The notes under the pieces: generated by a model
The model's input: the letters and a program-made list of their open reading frames with translations, nothing else
What the model was told of the DNA's origin: nothing
Databases searched by the model: none
Position numbers and translations under genes: made by a program
Part shown: positions 32,700 to 43,439 of the stretch, one piece after another
Layout: the number at the start of each line of letters is the position of its first letter
Position numbering within the stretch: position 1 is the first letter of the stretch
From: Medicago truncatula
Lineage: Eukaryota > Streptophyta > Magnoliopsida > Fabales > Fabaceae
Reading direction: 5' to 3'
DNA length: 64,000 nt
Assembly (NCBI RefSeq): GCF_003473485.1
Contig: NC_053047.1
Coordinates: forward strand, 7,951,001 to 8,015,000

Positions 32700-33740
32700 T
32701 TGATATTATTACAAAATTGACCGTTGGATTAACTGTTCGAGATTTTTAATTATTTGATTTTGAAAACTAAAAGATTAGAATCTTGAATTAAACAATGTCA
32801 ATGAACTTAGCTTCTTCTAAAACAATAATTTGTGCTCTTTACCAAATTTGGGAAGCGCTTTGTAAAATTTGTGTGCAAGGCACTTCTCTTTACTAATAAT
32901 AATAATAATAGTTCAATTTAAAAGATGTTGCAAATGTTTTCTTTGGTGATCAAAAACAAGCATGATGTTGCTCGTCTCAAAATATATGGATCTCAACCCT
33001 AGAAAATTTGGAATTGATGCTTAAGATGTCCACAACCATCAAAGTGCGCACCAAATTTGGTCATTTAGGATATCTGAAACACATGAAGTTGTTTGGTATC
33101 GATTTTGTAATGGACCTTCCTTTGATTGTTGTACACTTTCTTACTAGTTCTCAAAAAGTTTGAAATTAGTAACTGTGAATGGTCAAGTGGAAAGGATGTT
33201 ATTGTAGAGGCTTCTCTGCTTGAAAGTTGTTATGGACATGCTAGAGCATCAATCCCATGATGACCAAGGACCCAAAACCCTCGAAACATGACATTACGTC
33301 CTGAGTGAGCATGCTAGTTCCGGTGCGTACCTTCGCACTGAAGCACAACCCCACACTTCTTGCACCGTACACATGACCTCCAATGGCTCCCTGATCGCTG
33401 CATTTCAAGGAAGCCGATAAACGCCTCCTTCTCCTATGTAAGGGTGACTCCGAGTCACCCTGAAGGTATGATTCATTTCGCACACTTTTACACATTCAAC
33501 TTCATTTTATACATTGATTTGAGCATTGGAGTGCTAACATGCCTACATGCACCTTTCGCTTTGCCGTGACGATTGCACTGCCACCGTGCTGAAACACCAC
33601 ACGCCATCGTTGCCTCTATCCGTTCATTATATTATTTTGACACAAGAATCCCTTGACGAACTAGAACGTCAATCAATCAAATTTATTTCTTTTTATCTCA
33701 AAGAATTCAGTTACTATCGTAATGAGTCAACAATGTGTGT
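32700..33740 (+). pseudogene. Partial F-box gene copy, related to the 17.6-kb copy
   Basis: From about 32740 the sequence matches intron 1 of the 17.6-kb copy (AATGTCAATGAACTTAGCTT), then exon 2 (TTTGGGAAGCGCTTTGTAAA; the GHLKHLKL and KFEISNCEWSSGKD equivalents at 33050-33200). It has internal deletions and stops. At about 33230 it is broken by a 400-bp insertion and resumes at about 33630 with LDELERQSIKF and YLKEFSYY. F-box and last exons are absent. Intron sequence is retained, so the copy arose by DNA duplication, not through RNA. Confidence 0.75.
33233..33629. other. Insertion splitting the F-box fragment, probable LTR piece
   Basis: By comparison with the 17.6-kb copy, the sequence between GCTTGAAAGT and TATTTTGACACAAGAA is inserted. 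It is more GC-rich than its surroundings. It ends in a stretch (GAGCATTGGAGTGCTAACAT) that resembles LTR-retrotransposon termini in legumes. Borders are approximate and I could not fix a target duplication. Confidence 0.45.
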
Positions 33741-34498
33741 TTAATTGCTATGACCGAGAAGGAGTTGGTTACATGTTTTATGATTCTGATATGAATAAAC
33801 TAATTAGATGTTCTAATGCTAAGTTGATATTCTAGGGCTCGAACCTTCGATTTCTAGCTTCTCAACACTCGTTTGGATGAGTTTTGCAGCTAAAATCTTC
33901 GAACCTTTCTCTCTGAGCGCTAGCGGTACTCGCCGCTTTACCTTTCCGCATCCTATCCTCCCTATCCATATCTGTACAAAATAAATTTAAAAAAACATAA
34001 ATACGTGGAACAATGGTTCTAACCTAATCTAACTTATGAATTCATCAAACCTATTCTAACTACATTATCCTAATCTAACTTATGCATTCATCAAATCTAA
34101 TCTAACTACATTATCACATTATGGTTATTCTACATTATGGTTATCATTATGCCAAAATTATGGAGCAATGTTCTAACCCTTACATTATCACAAATTAAAC
34201 TTAAGCATATATGATAAATTAAACTCAAGCATTCATAAAATTTAATATAACAAATTCATCAAACTTTATGTAACATACCACATTATGTCGTTCATCAAAC
34301 TTGCCAAAAAATGCCAAAAAAACAAACTTATAAACATCATAACATATATGCATTACACAAATATACGGTTATTATATCATTATGTCCAAACTAATCAAAC
34401 TTGTAAAAAAATAAAAATAAATGCAAACTTATAATCATTATAAGTTACAGAACGTGTAGAGCAATTTCATCTGTTTTTGTATTACCACACCTTGTTTG
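33741..34498. other. AT-rich intergenic stretch, nothing recognised
   Basis: Repeated CTAATCTAACTTATG and CATCAAACTTA phrases suggest an old tandem repeat between 34015 and 34290. No gene is seen. Confidence 0.4.
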
Positions 34499-35811
34499 TG
34501 AAGGTTATAAAAACACAAGAAGGGGGGGCGGGGGGTTGAATTGTGTTTTCTTTTTCTTCACCTAAAACTGAATTCACTGTTCAGAACTTGATAGAATTTA
34601 GCTTCTGAAGTACTGATCAAAGTCTAGTTGCAGGGGATAAGTAAAGAGAGAGAGAGAGAGAGAGAAATAAGAAAGACATAAAGCAATTTATAGTGGTTCC
34701 TTCCACAAACCGGAAGTAGTCCACTCCTCATTGCACTTATAAGGAGATTTCACTAAAATCAATATCTGATTACAAATTAATGCTTAATGCTCAAAATAGC
34801 AAAACACTTCAAACTAACTCAAGCACAAGTGTAAGAGATTTCATATTGCTCAAGCACAACTTCAAGAGACTTCCTATGCTCAAGCACAACTGCAAGAAAA
34901 TTCTATTCAAACAGATTACAAAGAAAATTGTTTGAGGTTGAACACTTGATATACAATCAGTGGTGTTAACAATACAAATCAGATACAGACTCTTAAGACT
35001 CTAAAATTTCTAAGATATGAAAGTTGTTAAGAAATTCTAAGTGAACTTTGATGTGAAACAATTTCATCAGAGTTTTGGCACTTGTAAAATTGTTGTGAGT
35101 CTCTTGGAAATCTTCAAGTGCTCACTCATTTATATAAAGGTGTGAAAGAGACGTTGTTGATTGCCAACACATCAAAAGAGTCGTTGTTGAAGCTTGATCA
35201 AATCACCAATGATCGGTTGCTTGATTTGGTTATTGTCCTAAGAGGGAACAATTTCAAATTCATTCCATGTATAGAGAATTACCAACGTAGTCACAACTAT
35301 TGTCTTGTACTATTGCAGACACAAAACAGAGTAGTGGAGATAGTGGTTGTACAATTGTACCATTGTCCTTTTCTAATCCTCTTCGGTGAATAAGCATCCA
35401 ATGCCTTTAAATTCCTCTGAATTAGTCGTTGCTCAAAGCTTCTATTCCTTCTGCATTTATGCAAAATCAGAATGACAACATTTAACTAACTTTAGTTTCC
35501 ATTCTTCAGCTTCTGATGATCTTCAGCTTCAGGTGAACAACATCTGATAACAGTGCTTCTGATGACGTCAGCTTCTGATGATCTTCAGAACCTCTTTTCT
35601 TCAGATGCTTTCTTGCAACACAAGCTTCCTTTTTGTAGATTCAATTGCTTTCATTTGTTCTTCCAGAACCTATGCTTGATTTAAGACATTCAAATTTTTG
35701 TCTATGGTCCTGCACCCTTGAACAAATATTAGCATATATAATTGACATTTTTTAATACTTTGTTATCATTAAAACTCAAAAGGGTAATGTTAAACACATT
35801 TTGTTCCAACA
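34499..35811 (-). mobile_element. Solo LTR, probably copia Maximus/SIRE type
   Basis: The 1313-bp stretch begins TGAAGGTTATAAAAACAC and ends TTTTGTTCCAACA, giving the TG...CA ends of an LTR. The 5-bp flanks are GTTTG (34494-34498) and GTGTG (35812-35816), one mismatch. No gag or pol is attached. The ends, size, G-rich run near 34520 and the AG microsatellite at about 34646-34665 resemble Maximus/SIRE LTRs read on the minus strand. The open frame at 35118-35393 lies inside it and is not a gene. Confidence 0.6.
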
Positions 35812-35939
35812 GTGTGAAAACTAAATATATTTCGAAGTTCTGAATAATTTACAACCACTAATAGGCTAATATAACTTGATGGGCAAGACTAATAAACTAA
35901 TGGACCCAAAACAACTAATCACTAATAATAATTAAAATA

Positions 35940-36480
35940 AACTATTTACAATACTCCCCGTCAAGCTGGTGAATGAATATCAATCTTTCCCATCATGGAA
36001 ACAAATTTTTCAAAGTTATTATTGTTCAACCCCTTTGTTAGAAGATCTGCAAGGTTGCCTTGGGAAGAGACGTATGGAGTGCAAATTAGACCACTGTCTA
36101 ACTTTTCTTTGATAAAATGTCTGTCAACTTCAATATGTTTGGTTCTATCATGCTGCACTGGATTATGGGCTAGGCTAATAGCAGATTTATTATCACAATA
36201 GAGCCTCATTGGTTTATCAATCTTTATCCTTAAGTCTTTCAAGATGTTTCTCAGCCATAGTAATTCACATATCCCTTGTGCCATTGCCCTGAACTTTGCT
36301 TCAGCACTAAGATCTGGATACCTCATTTTGTTTTTTATTTTTCCAAGTCACAAGGTTCCCACCTAGGAAAGTGCAATATCTTGTAGTGATCTCCTATCCA
36401 CAATTGACCCTTCATAGTCCGCATCAATTAACTTCCATTCCTTTCGAACAAAATTCCTCTACGTGGGGTTCCTTTCAAAT
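35940..36480 (-). pseudogene. Ty1/copia polyprotein relic (RNase H end)
   Basis: The frame 36326-35961 encodes the C-terminal RNase H part: LSAEAKFRAMAQGICELLWL, then YCDNKSAISLAHNPVQHDRT, KHIEVDRHFIKEKL and ADLLTKGL. Upstream to 36480 the same protein continues in broken form (DADYEGSIVDRRS). A polypurine-like GACGGGGAGTAT lies just past the stop (minus strand, about 35950-35960), where a 3' LTR would begin. The rest of pol and the full LTRs are missing or unrecognisable. Confidence 0.88.
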
Positions 36481-37282
36481 ATTGCACATTTCGAAGTGCG
36501 GCTTGTAAACTCAAGGTTTTTACATGGTTAAAGTCTCAATTTTATTACCCTAGTTTTGTTCTCTCACTTTTAAATTCTCAAGAATAACAACAACCCTAAT
36601 CATCATCAGTTCATCTATGCTTTCTCACCATGATTCTCATCATAACAACACCAAATGTTAAAGGATTGAAAACAACCGTTCAATTAATAATATTAATAGT
36701 AATACCCTAATATAATGGTTTCCTGCTCTCTCCATAACACTGGCAAACTCTAATCGCTCACCACCGTCGAGATTTGACTCTCCCTCTATGTACTCTTCTT
36801 TTTCCTTTTATATCTCTTTCCCACTCAAAACCTTCTCTTCTATGCATCTCGCGGTTTAGATAGTCATTGAGTGGGCGGTGGTGTTGTTGAAGAAAGAAAG
36901 TGGAGAGAGAAATCTTAATATATAATAAGTAGAAAATTGATTCTAATTATTTTAATGAGGTGTTCGGTTTTAATTGTTTTGGTTTAAGAATGATGTGTTG
37001 GTTTACGATGTCCTTTTTGACGGATTTTATATGTTTATACTTTTTTTTTAAATATTATTTTTAGGTTTACTTGTTCCCCAATATAATTTAGATTCGGTAT
37101 GGGCTTTTGCCCTCTTTTCTACCAAAAATAAAATAAAATAATTATATTCCGTAATCTTTCATCTTATAAATAGAAGTAACCCTAATTCATATGCCGTTGA
37201 AAACCCTTCCTTCACTCTATTTGACTAATCTGCAATACCGCTCTCCCAAACCCTTCCATTGCTTCCTTCCTTTGCCTCAACG
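36481..37282. other. Intergenic region ahead of the split F-box copy
   Basis: No coding frame is seen. The last 100 bases are CT-rich and probably were the leader of the F-box copy that starts at 37283. Confidence 0.4.
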
Positions 37283-38296
37283 ATGATGATGGTGGATAGA
37301 ATCAGCGATTTACCGGATGAGTTATTGTCTCACATTCTCTCTTTTCTCCCAACTAAACTCGCTTTCTCTACAACCGTACTTTCCAAGCGATGGACCGGAC
37401 TCTGCTATTCACTCCCTGCTCTCCACTTTGAATTTCGTTTGAAGAACTGCGGTCTATCTAAGCAACAGGTGGAAGACACCTTCTATCGCTTCAGCCATTT
37501 TGTAGACACTCTCATTCTCTCTCATCTTTCAAGGAACAAACCCCTCAAAACTTTTCTGCTCAACTGTCCTATCAGAAACTGCAAGCAAGATAGTCGCATA
37601 TTCAATGCATGGATTGAAGCCGCAAAACAGCGTAGTGTTGAGGAAATTAATCTTCATATGGATTTCCACACCTTGAATCCCATAAATCTCTCAAACCCTT
37701 GTTGTTCTCAAACTTATGGATTTACACATTGGAAATGATACTTCTTGTGTTGATCTTCCCTCGCTCAAAATCCTGCATTTAAGTTATGTTTATTTTGAAA
37801 ATCAGAATGATTACATAGGTTTTCTTTCTGCTTGTCCCAACCTAGAAGATTTGCATGCTGTAACTGTCCGTACTAGGAAACCTGGTCGAAACAACACATC
37901 TGAAGGGTTGAAATCCTTGGCCTTACCTAAATTGGTTGGAGCTAGTATTGACATGGCAGATGCTCACTTTAATCTCATTAAAAATATCAAGTTTCTACGG
38001 GTAATCATAAATCAAAAGGATTCTATCCAAGTCATTCAAGTGTTTTCAAACTTAATTCATATTGACCTGTTGTTTTCTCCTTACTCATTTCATAATCATA
38101 ATTGGGATCAAGTAGTACAACTGCTCTGCCATTCTCCCAAGCTTCAAATTCTTTCAATTAAAAAGGTTTTCTGAGTAGTATATTTGTTTGTTTGCTTGTT
38201 CTTTTTTCTTTCATATATTTTGTATAAATGTTGTTTTTTATCTCCTTGACAGTCGAAGAATACAACCTTATCCAAGGAATGGAAATGCCCGATTGA

Positions 38297-38702
38297 TCTA
38301 TTCCTTTTCATCCCTCTAATGAATTTTTCGTTGAATCTGAGACGAAAATATTTACAACATTTTAGAGAACAAACTTCCCGATGCTTAGAATTTAGCATCA
38401 AACTAGTCCCTTATTCCTACACTAGCTTGTGCTGGAAAAAAAGAAAAAGTTTTCTATATCAACAAAACGAAATAAACTATTTGAATTCTCTTATCGATCA
38501 GGCGACACCCGGATTTGAACTGGGGAAAAAGGATTTGCAGTCCCCCGCCTTACCACTCGGCCATATCGCCAAAATAATACAAAAAAATAGATCCGAATAC
38601 CCCTCCTCCTCTCAAAAAAACAAAAAAGGGTTTCTAAAATTCTTTTTTTTGATGTGTTTGTATCTTAAATTCCGTTTTCTTTAATCCCCTCCCCTCAGAT
38701 CA
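38297..38702 (-). other. Organellar (probably plastid) DNA insertion in F-box exon 2
   Basis: The related FBD exons at 29.3, 41.6 and 43.4 kb lack this stretch, which defines it as an insertion. It contains a complete plastid-type tRNA-Cys and AT-rich spacer. GATC occurs at both junctions (near 38298 and 38698), so the borders are uncertain by several bases and may reflect microhomology joining. In plastid genomes this tRNA lies between rpoB and petN; I could not assign the spacer. Confidence 0.75.
38500..38570 (-). tRNA. trnC-GCA: tRNA-Cys (GCA), plastid type, inside the organellar insertion
   Basis: Read on the minus strand it begins GGCGATATGGCCGAGTGGTA and ends with the acceptor strand TGTCGCC. 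The 7-bp acceptor stem pairs with one G-U, and the T loop contains TTCAAAT. The anticodon GCA is at 38538-38536 in ACTGCAAAT. No CCA is encoded. It matches plastid tRNA-Cys by recollection and differs from nuclear ones. Because plastid tRNA genes need plastid promoters, expression in the nucleus is doubtful. Confidence 0.85.
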
Positions 38703-38937
38703 GTTATTGAATGTGTTTCATCTCACCTCAGATCATGTACTATTTTAAACTTACAAGGCTCGGAAAATGATCTTCGATTTACAAAATATATTTTGCAGAA
38801 TGCGAGTCTCTTGCAGGACATGAAAATCAGCATTACTACTAGAACAACTTGGAAAAAAAGTAGGATTCAAGAAGTATTGACCTGCTGGCCAAGGATATCT
38901 TTAGGATGTAAACTTTCATTTGAATGAGTATAGTTAC

Positions 38938-39780
38938 TAGAATTGTCGGTTTTTTCATTAGTTTATATTCTAAATATGTTGCAACTATTTAGTTTGTTAG
39001 TTCAGACAACATATATGGTAGATTACCATTGCGACTCAACAATAATTATGTTTCGATGCTTTTAATTTTATTTTGCTCTATTACATTGAAAGTGAGAATT
39101 ATGTCATTATTGTCAGAATTTTTTGACTGGCACTGTTAACTGTCAATTCAATGCTACTGCCTTGAAGAATTGTATATATTCTTTTGTTGCCTGAACATTC
39201 TTGTGCTTTTCTTTTTCAGCTCTTTCTAAAGCTATCCTTTTTCACCTATCTCTTTTTCTGTTATCCTTCAATTAAATACGATAGTTTTAACCGTAATTTT
39301 TCTGTTATCCTTCAATTAAATCTGAAGTCATATAATTTTGAAAGTACCAATTCTTAGAACCAAAGATTCATAGTCAACATTAATTTGATAAAAAGCCATA
39401 GCCAGCACGAAGGAAAAATATTAAGACACTTTACTTCAAAAAAAAAAAAAAAAAGCAAGATCATCAACATCACAATAATATTGTCGAACATATGAATGAA
39501 ATATATCACTATCCCATGAACAAAAATAGTTGTGACAAAGAAAAAACTAAATCGTAAACAAGTCAATCCTAGAAATCGTAGTGCCAAGATACATTATCTT
39601 CTTGTCATATCAACAATTGTGAGAGGAACAAACAAACAAACAAGCGTCAAACTAAATGGGATGCTTGTTTTTTTTTTTTTTTGGATTCTTCCCCTCAACC
39701 AGAGAATGAAAAAATAAGATTTTCACCACTACATCACTACCCCCACGCCATCGGCTGCCATTCAAGCCAGATACAACTAG
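38938..39780. other. Intergenic; contains a copy of a recurrent flanking module
   Basis: About 39020-39110 carries the module GATTACCATTGCGACTCAAC ... ATTTTGCTCTATTACATTGA, which recurs at 16942-17042, 41975-42060 and, inverted, 41285-41185. The open frames at 39354-39717 are low-complexity and not convincing. Confidence 0.45.
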
Positions 39781-39783
39781 AAT

Positions 39784-40075
39784 TCAAGCCAAAGATACAC
39801 ACTTCGACGGTAAGGAAGATGATCTTAATTGATTGACATCGTTTAAAATCAAGCTGTCCACACCAGAAGATTGACAGAACTGAAGAATCTCTCTATAAAA
39901 TGTTTTAACCGAGAAACCTGAAGCAGGATCGGGAATCCAGACCAACGCATCTTCTGCACCAACTGTGGGTGACACCAGAGCTAATAATGTTGACAGAACA
40001 GCAGCTAGATTAACTTCTGCCGAGTTCAGCCGCCTAGTCCAGGACAGTTTTCAATCCTATTCGTTATTCAACCAA
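39784..40075 (-). pseudogene. LINE reverse-transcriptase fragment (zinc-binding end)
   Basis: The minus-strand frame reads DALVWIPDPASGFSVKTFYR, the pattern found just before the zinc-binding region of plant L1-type polyproteins. The frame breaks soon after. A second, more damaged copy lies at 40557-40720; both share GCCGAGTTCAGCCGCCT. Confidence 0.55.
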
Positions 40076-40556
40076 TCTCCAGTAGGACAAATTCATACTT
40101 AGCAACATGATTACTGAAACCATACTTATAAATAGTAATAAAATTAAGGTATTAATTATCATCATTATTATTATTTGCCAAGTAGGATCCTTCAGAGGAA
40201 GCAACAATTTCGTCTTCGCATCCTATGATTAGCCGTATATCCACAAATAAGAATAGAACCCCTTGGTCCCATCCAATGTTCTTGAGCTGCTTGGAAATAA
40301 GCTCATACTAACAAAGATGAAGAAACAAATGCCATAGACTAAAATGGAAAACAAAGAAGATAACAAAAATATCATTCAGAATATCTTCCATGAATGTGCC
40401 AACTTCCTTTGGAGTTAATCCCCTTTGGAGAATACTAAAGAAGAATATAGGAATTCATGTTTTAGATTCTCCCCTTTGGAGTTAGAAAACTTGATTAGGA
40501 TAGTCTTATTTCTGTTTTTCCTATTCTTCTGTGTTAAATAAGTAAAAACAAACAAA

Positions 40557-40720
40557 GAGCGACATAGTTTTAACCAAGAAACTTGAAGCAGGATAAGGAA
40601 TCCAGACCAACGCATCTGCTGCACCAGAGTAGATAGAACAGAGGCCAGACTAGCTTCTGCCGAGTTCAGCCGCCTGGTCCATAACAGTTTTCAGTCCTAT
40701 TTGTTATTCCACCAATCTCC
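40557..40720 (-). pseudogene. Second copy of the LINE fragment
   Basis: It matches 39900-40075 over most of its length, including the AGAAACTTGAAGCAGGAT and CTTCTGCCGAGTTCAGCC segments (the first differs by a few bases). No long frame remains. Confidence 0.55.
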
Positions 40721-41389
40721 CATCTTAGCAGGTACAAAGTTTTTGTTTAGTCCTCATGATGTATGAAAGTTTCTGAGATGCTATTTCATTTGACAGTATC
40801 CTCGGAAGGCTTGTCATGGGAATTATATGTTACTTTGTATTTTAATATTTGAATGTTAAATGAAATAGAAATACTTGGTCTGACGCTTCAACTGATATTT
40901 GATTTGCATATGCTTAATAACAATTAATTAAGAGTAAATCATTTCTCGTATGCTTAACCAATAACACTAGTAATGTAGATCACACAGGTTCGCTATTACG
41001 GTTATTAAATTCAGATTAGTAACTAACTTGTCCAAACTTAATAATGCTTTTAAGTTGGACAAGGTTGCCTAGTTTGAGGTCTCTTTCCAAATTTTGTATC
41101 AAGTGTCTTATATGATTTGAACAAATAGGATTTGGAAAAATTATAGTATCAACAAGCACAATCAAACACGTCTGTCAACAAATATGGCTTGGAACAATTC
41201 TCACGTTTCAATACAATACAGAAAACTAAAATTAAAATTTAAAGCATCTAAACAGAATCATCATCGAGCCATAATGGTAGTCCACCCTAGAATTTAAAAA
41301 TACTGAAGGCCAAGCATATATATTTTGTCCAAACTATCAAACTAAATGGTTGCAGCATATTAGAATAGAAAGTAATGAAAAACCCCAAT

Positions 41390-41515
41390 AATTCTGGAAA
41401 TATCCTTGGACAGGATGACATTTGCCAATCGAAGATCATTTGCCAAACCTTCCAAGTTAGAAATTGAACATGATATGAGGTCAGACCAAACACATTCAAG
41501 AACTGAAATACCAAA
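41390..41515 (-). pseudogene. FBD last-exon fragment, minus strand
   Basis: The reverse strand encodes ISVLECVWSDLISCSISNLE and then GLANDLRFANVIL, matching the start of the FBD exons at 29.3 and 43.4 kb. The ILKN...LLQEM middle is deleted. It lies about 70 bases from, and in opposite orientation to, the next FBD fragment. Confidence 0.7.
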
Positions 41516-41582
41516 TGTTTGTTTTGTCGTTTAACTTGTTCATTTTTTTTCCATATTTTTATAAATGTATTTTTTATCTCTT

Positions 41583-41834
41583 TGACGGTGGATAATGACC
41601 AGCTCATCCAAGGAATGGAAATACCAAATTTTGGTTCTTGAATGTGTTTCGTCTAACCTCAAATCATGTACTATTTTAAACTTTCAAGGCTTGATAAATT
41701 ATCTTCGATTTACAACATATATTTTGAAGAATGTGAGGCTTTTACGAGACATGAAAATCGGCGTTACGACTAAAACAATGCTTTTGGAAAAATGTCTGAT
41801 TATAGAAGAATTGTCTTCATGTCCCAGGATGTAA
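41583..41834 (+). pseudogene. FBD last-exon fragment, plus strand
   Basis: It encodes SSKEWKYQILVLECVSSNLK, SCTILNFQGLINYLRF and YILKNVRLLRDMKIGVTTK, ending at a stop at 41832-41834. This is the last exon of the same F-box subgroup as the 29.1- and 37.3-kb genes. The normal acceptor CAG reads CGG here, and no first exon is nearby on this strand. Confidence 0.75.
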
Positions 41835-42737
41835 ACAATACTAGAGTTATCAGTGTTTTTCATTAGTTTCTTTTCTAATATGCAATCATTAAGTTTTATA
41901 GGCTCGACAACATATATCGGCTTGGACATTGCTATTAATGTACAAATTAATACAGTCATTAGTATGGACAAAATCTAGGGAGGACTGCCATTGTGGCTCG
42001 ATAATGATTCTGTTTGGTTGCTTTTAATTTTATTTTGCGCTATTGCTATGAAATAATGCTATATATGATCCAATGACTGCAACTAGTCTATTTTCTTTGA
42101 TGCATTCGGGTCATAATGTTTGTTCTATAAATATTTCATGGACAAGTTGAACGGATAGTATAATGTTGGGTCATAATGTTTGTCCTATGATTCTTCTTCA
42201 TGGAGATTGATGAGCGAGTGGATAAGATAAAAGTGTTATGTTAACATTCGAGCTTGAGTACATTGAAAATACCTTCTTACTTGTCTATTCTATAAGTGTA
42301 ATCGAAACCCAATGGAGTGCTTATGGAGATGGCATGGGAATTTAGTTCTTTATCTCAGGCTGGGCAGTGGGTGTTTTCTGTTGTGTCCAGACCTTAGGGT
42401 GCAACTCTGTTTCTGGTTTTTGCATGCACTAGGCGTGTATTTGTGTGGGCTTGTTGCTGCAGTTTTCTTCTCTTTTTATCTTGGTTTCTTCCTTTTTTGT
42501 GCCTGTGATGTCGGCAGTTGGCTGTGTTCGGCCTTTAGTCTGTGGAACAGCCATGGGTTTGTCTAACATGGGGTTATTGTGTGTTCAATTAGATCCTTAG
42601 ATAATAGCATTATCGTAATCGTAGTGTTCCTCATGAAAACTTGAAGCTAATGAAAAGGGTGAATTTTGTAAGTTAATGTTTAACATTTCTGCAAAGAAAA
42701 AATGCATGTTATCTAATGTACCCAATCAATATGAATA
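41835..42737. other. Intergenic; recurrent module and unrecognised stretch
   Basis: The module noted at 39.0 kb recurs at about 41975-42060. The frame at 42312-42566 is a Leu/Phe/Cys-rich hydrophobic translation of a T-rich stretch and has no family features. Confidence 0.35.
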
Positions 42738-42920
42738 CAGTGTTGCTATATGTCCCGAAATTTATGTCCCGAATTTTTCCTGAAGCAACTTTGTGTGAGA
42801 GAGGTGAATAGTTATGTTTCGGATTTAGCGGAAAAAAGGGTGGGTAGTGGTTTAACTAGCCAATCAAAAAAATTCGCAAAGCGCTCGGGATGGTTTTCTT
42901 CGCTATGTTTAGCATTTTTC
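42738..42920. mobile_element. 183-bp MITE with 9-bp target duplication
   Basis: The homologous stretch at 28.7 kb runs AACATGAATAATAAGC without interruption. Here ATATGAATA is present at both 42729-42737 and 42921-42929, with 183 bases between. The ends, CAGTGTTGCTATATGTCCC and CTATGTTTAGCATTTTTC, are weakly inverted. The empty-site comparison makes the insertion certain; the superfamily is inferred. Confidence 0.75.
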
Positions 42921-43151
42921 ATATGAATAATAAGCATTCCCTGTAAAAGGAATAAAAAGATTACATTCAACAGAACCATGTGAAAAATGTATGCAAATCA
43001 ACAGCATATGACTGCAACCAAATTTCTGTTCATTGGATACTAACAACGAATACATTTTATTCAAAAATAAAACAGAATGAATTAAATTAAAAGCATCTAA
43101 ACAGATTAAATGGAAAGCACAGAACTGTGAGAAAATCAGACCTCAAGCTCC

Positions 43152-43439
43152 TTAAATAGTAACAGCTCCTTCAAATGAAAGTTTACATCCTTGAGATATC
43201 CTTGGATAGGAGGACAATTCTTCTATAATTGCACTTTTTTCCAAAACCATTCTTTCAGTACTAAAACCAATTGTCATTTCTTGTAAAAGATACGCATTCT
43301 TTAAAACATATTTTGCAAATCGAAGATCATTTTCCGAGCCTTCAAAGTTTAAAATAGTACATGATCTGAGGTTAGTCGTATTCCATTCAAGAATTGAATT
43401 TGGGCATTTCAATTTATTGTATAAGCTGGCAAACCTCCA
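43152..43439 (-). pseudogene. Isolated FBD last exon with intact frame and acceptor
   Basis: From the acceptor (GACAG then TGGAGG) the exon reads WRFASLYNKLKCPNSILEWN, TNLRSCTILNFEGSENDLRF and YVLKNAYLLQEM up to a stop at 43152. It is a near copy of exon 2 of the 29.1-kb gene, and its 3' flank also matches. No F-box exon lies upstream on this strand, so it is a partial duplicate. It could be used only if spliced to an unknown upstream exon. Confidence 0.75.

Larger units (their letters stand above)
37283..38937 (+). pseudogene. F-box/LRR/FBD gene copy broken by a frameshift and an organellar insertion
   Basis: Exon 1 runs 37283-38165 and exon 2 from 38253 to the stop at 38937. The start has three ATGs in a row (MMMVDRISDLPDELLSHILS). 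Near 37685-37692 the frame shifts: before it reads HTLNPI, after it the next frame reads SQTLVVLKL and DLPSLKILHLSYVYFEN. The donor after KLQILSIKK matches the 29.1-kb gene. In exon 2, codons for LSKEWKCP are followed by about 400 bases of foreign DNA. The FBD end then resumes at about 38703 (ECVSSHLRSCTILNLQGSE, ISLGCKLSFE). Exon 2 remains open for much of the insertion by chance. The gene is therefore a pseudogene closely related to the 29.1-kb gene. Confidence 0.88.

Noticed and set aside
38319-38684. 121-codon plus-strand frame at 38.3-38.7 kb
   Set aside because: It is the chance open frame through the organellar insertion, including the reverse of the tRNA gene.
42312-42566. Hydrophobic 84-codon frame
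   Set aside because: T- and G-rich sequence with no homologue I recognise and no gene signals. Membrane-like composition is expected from such base content.
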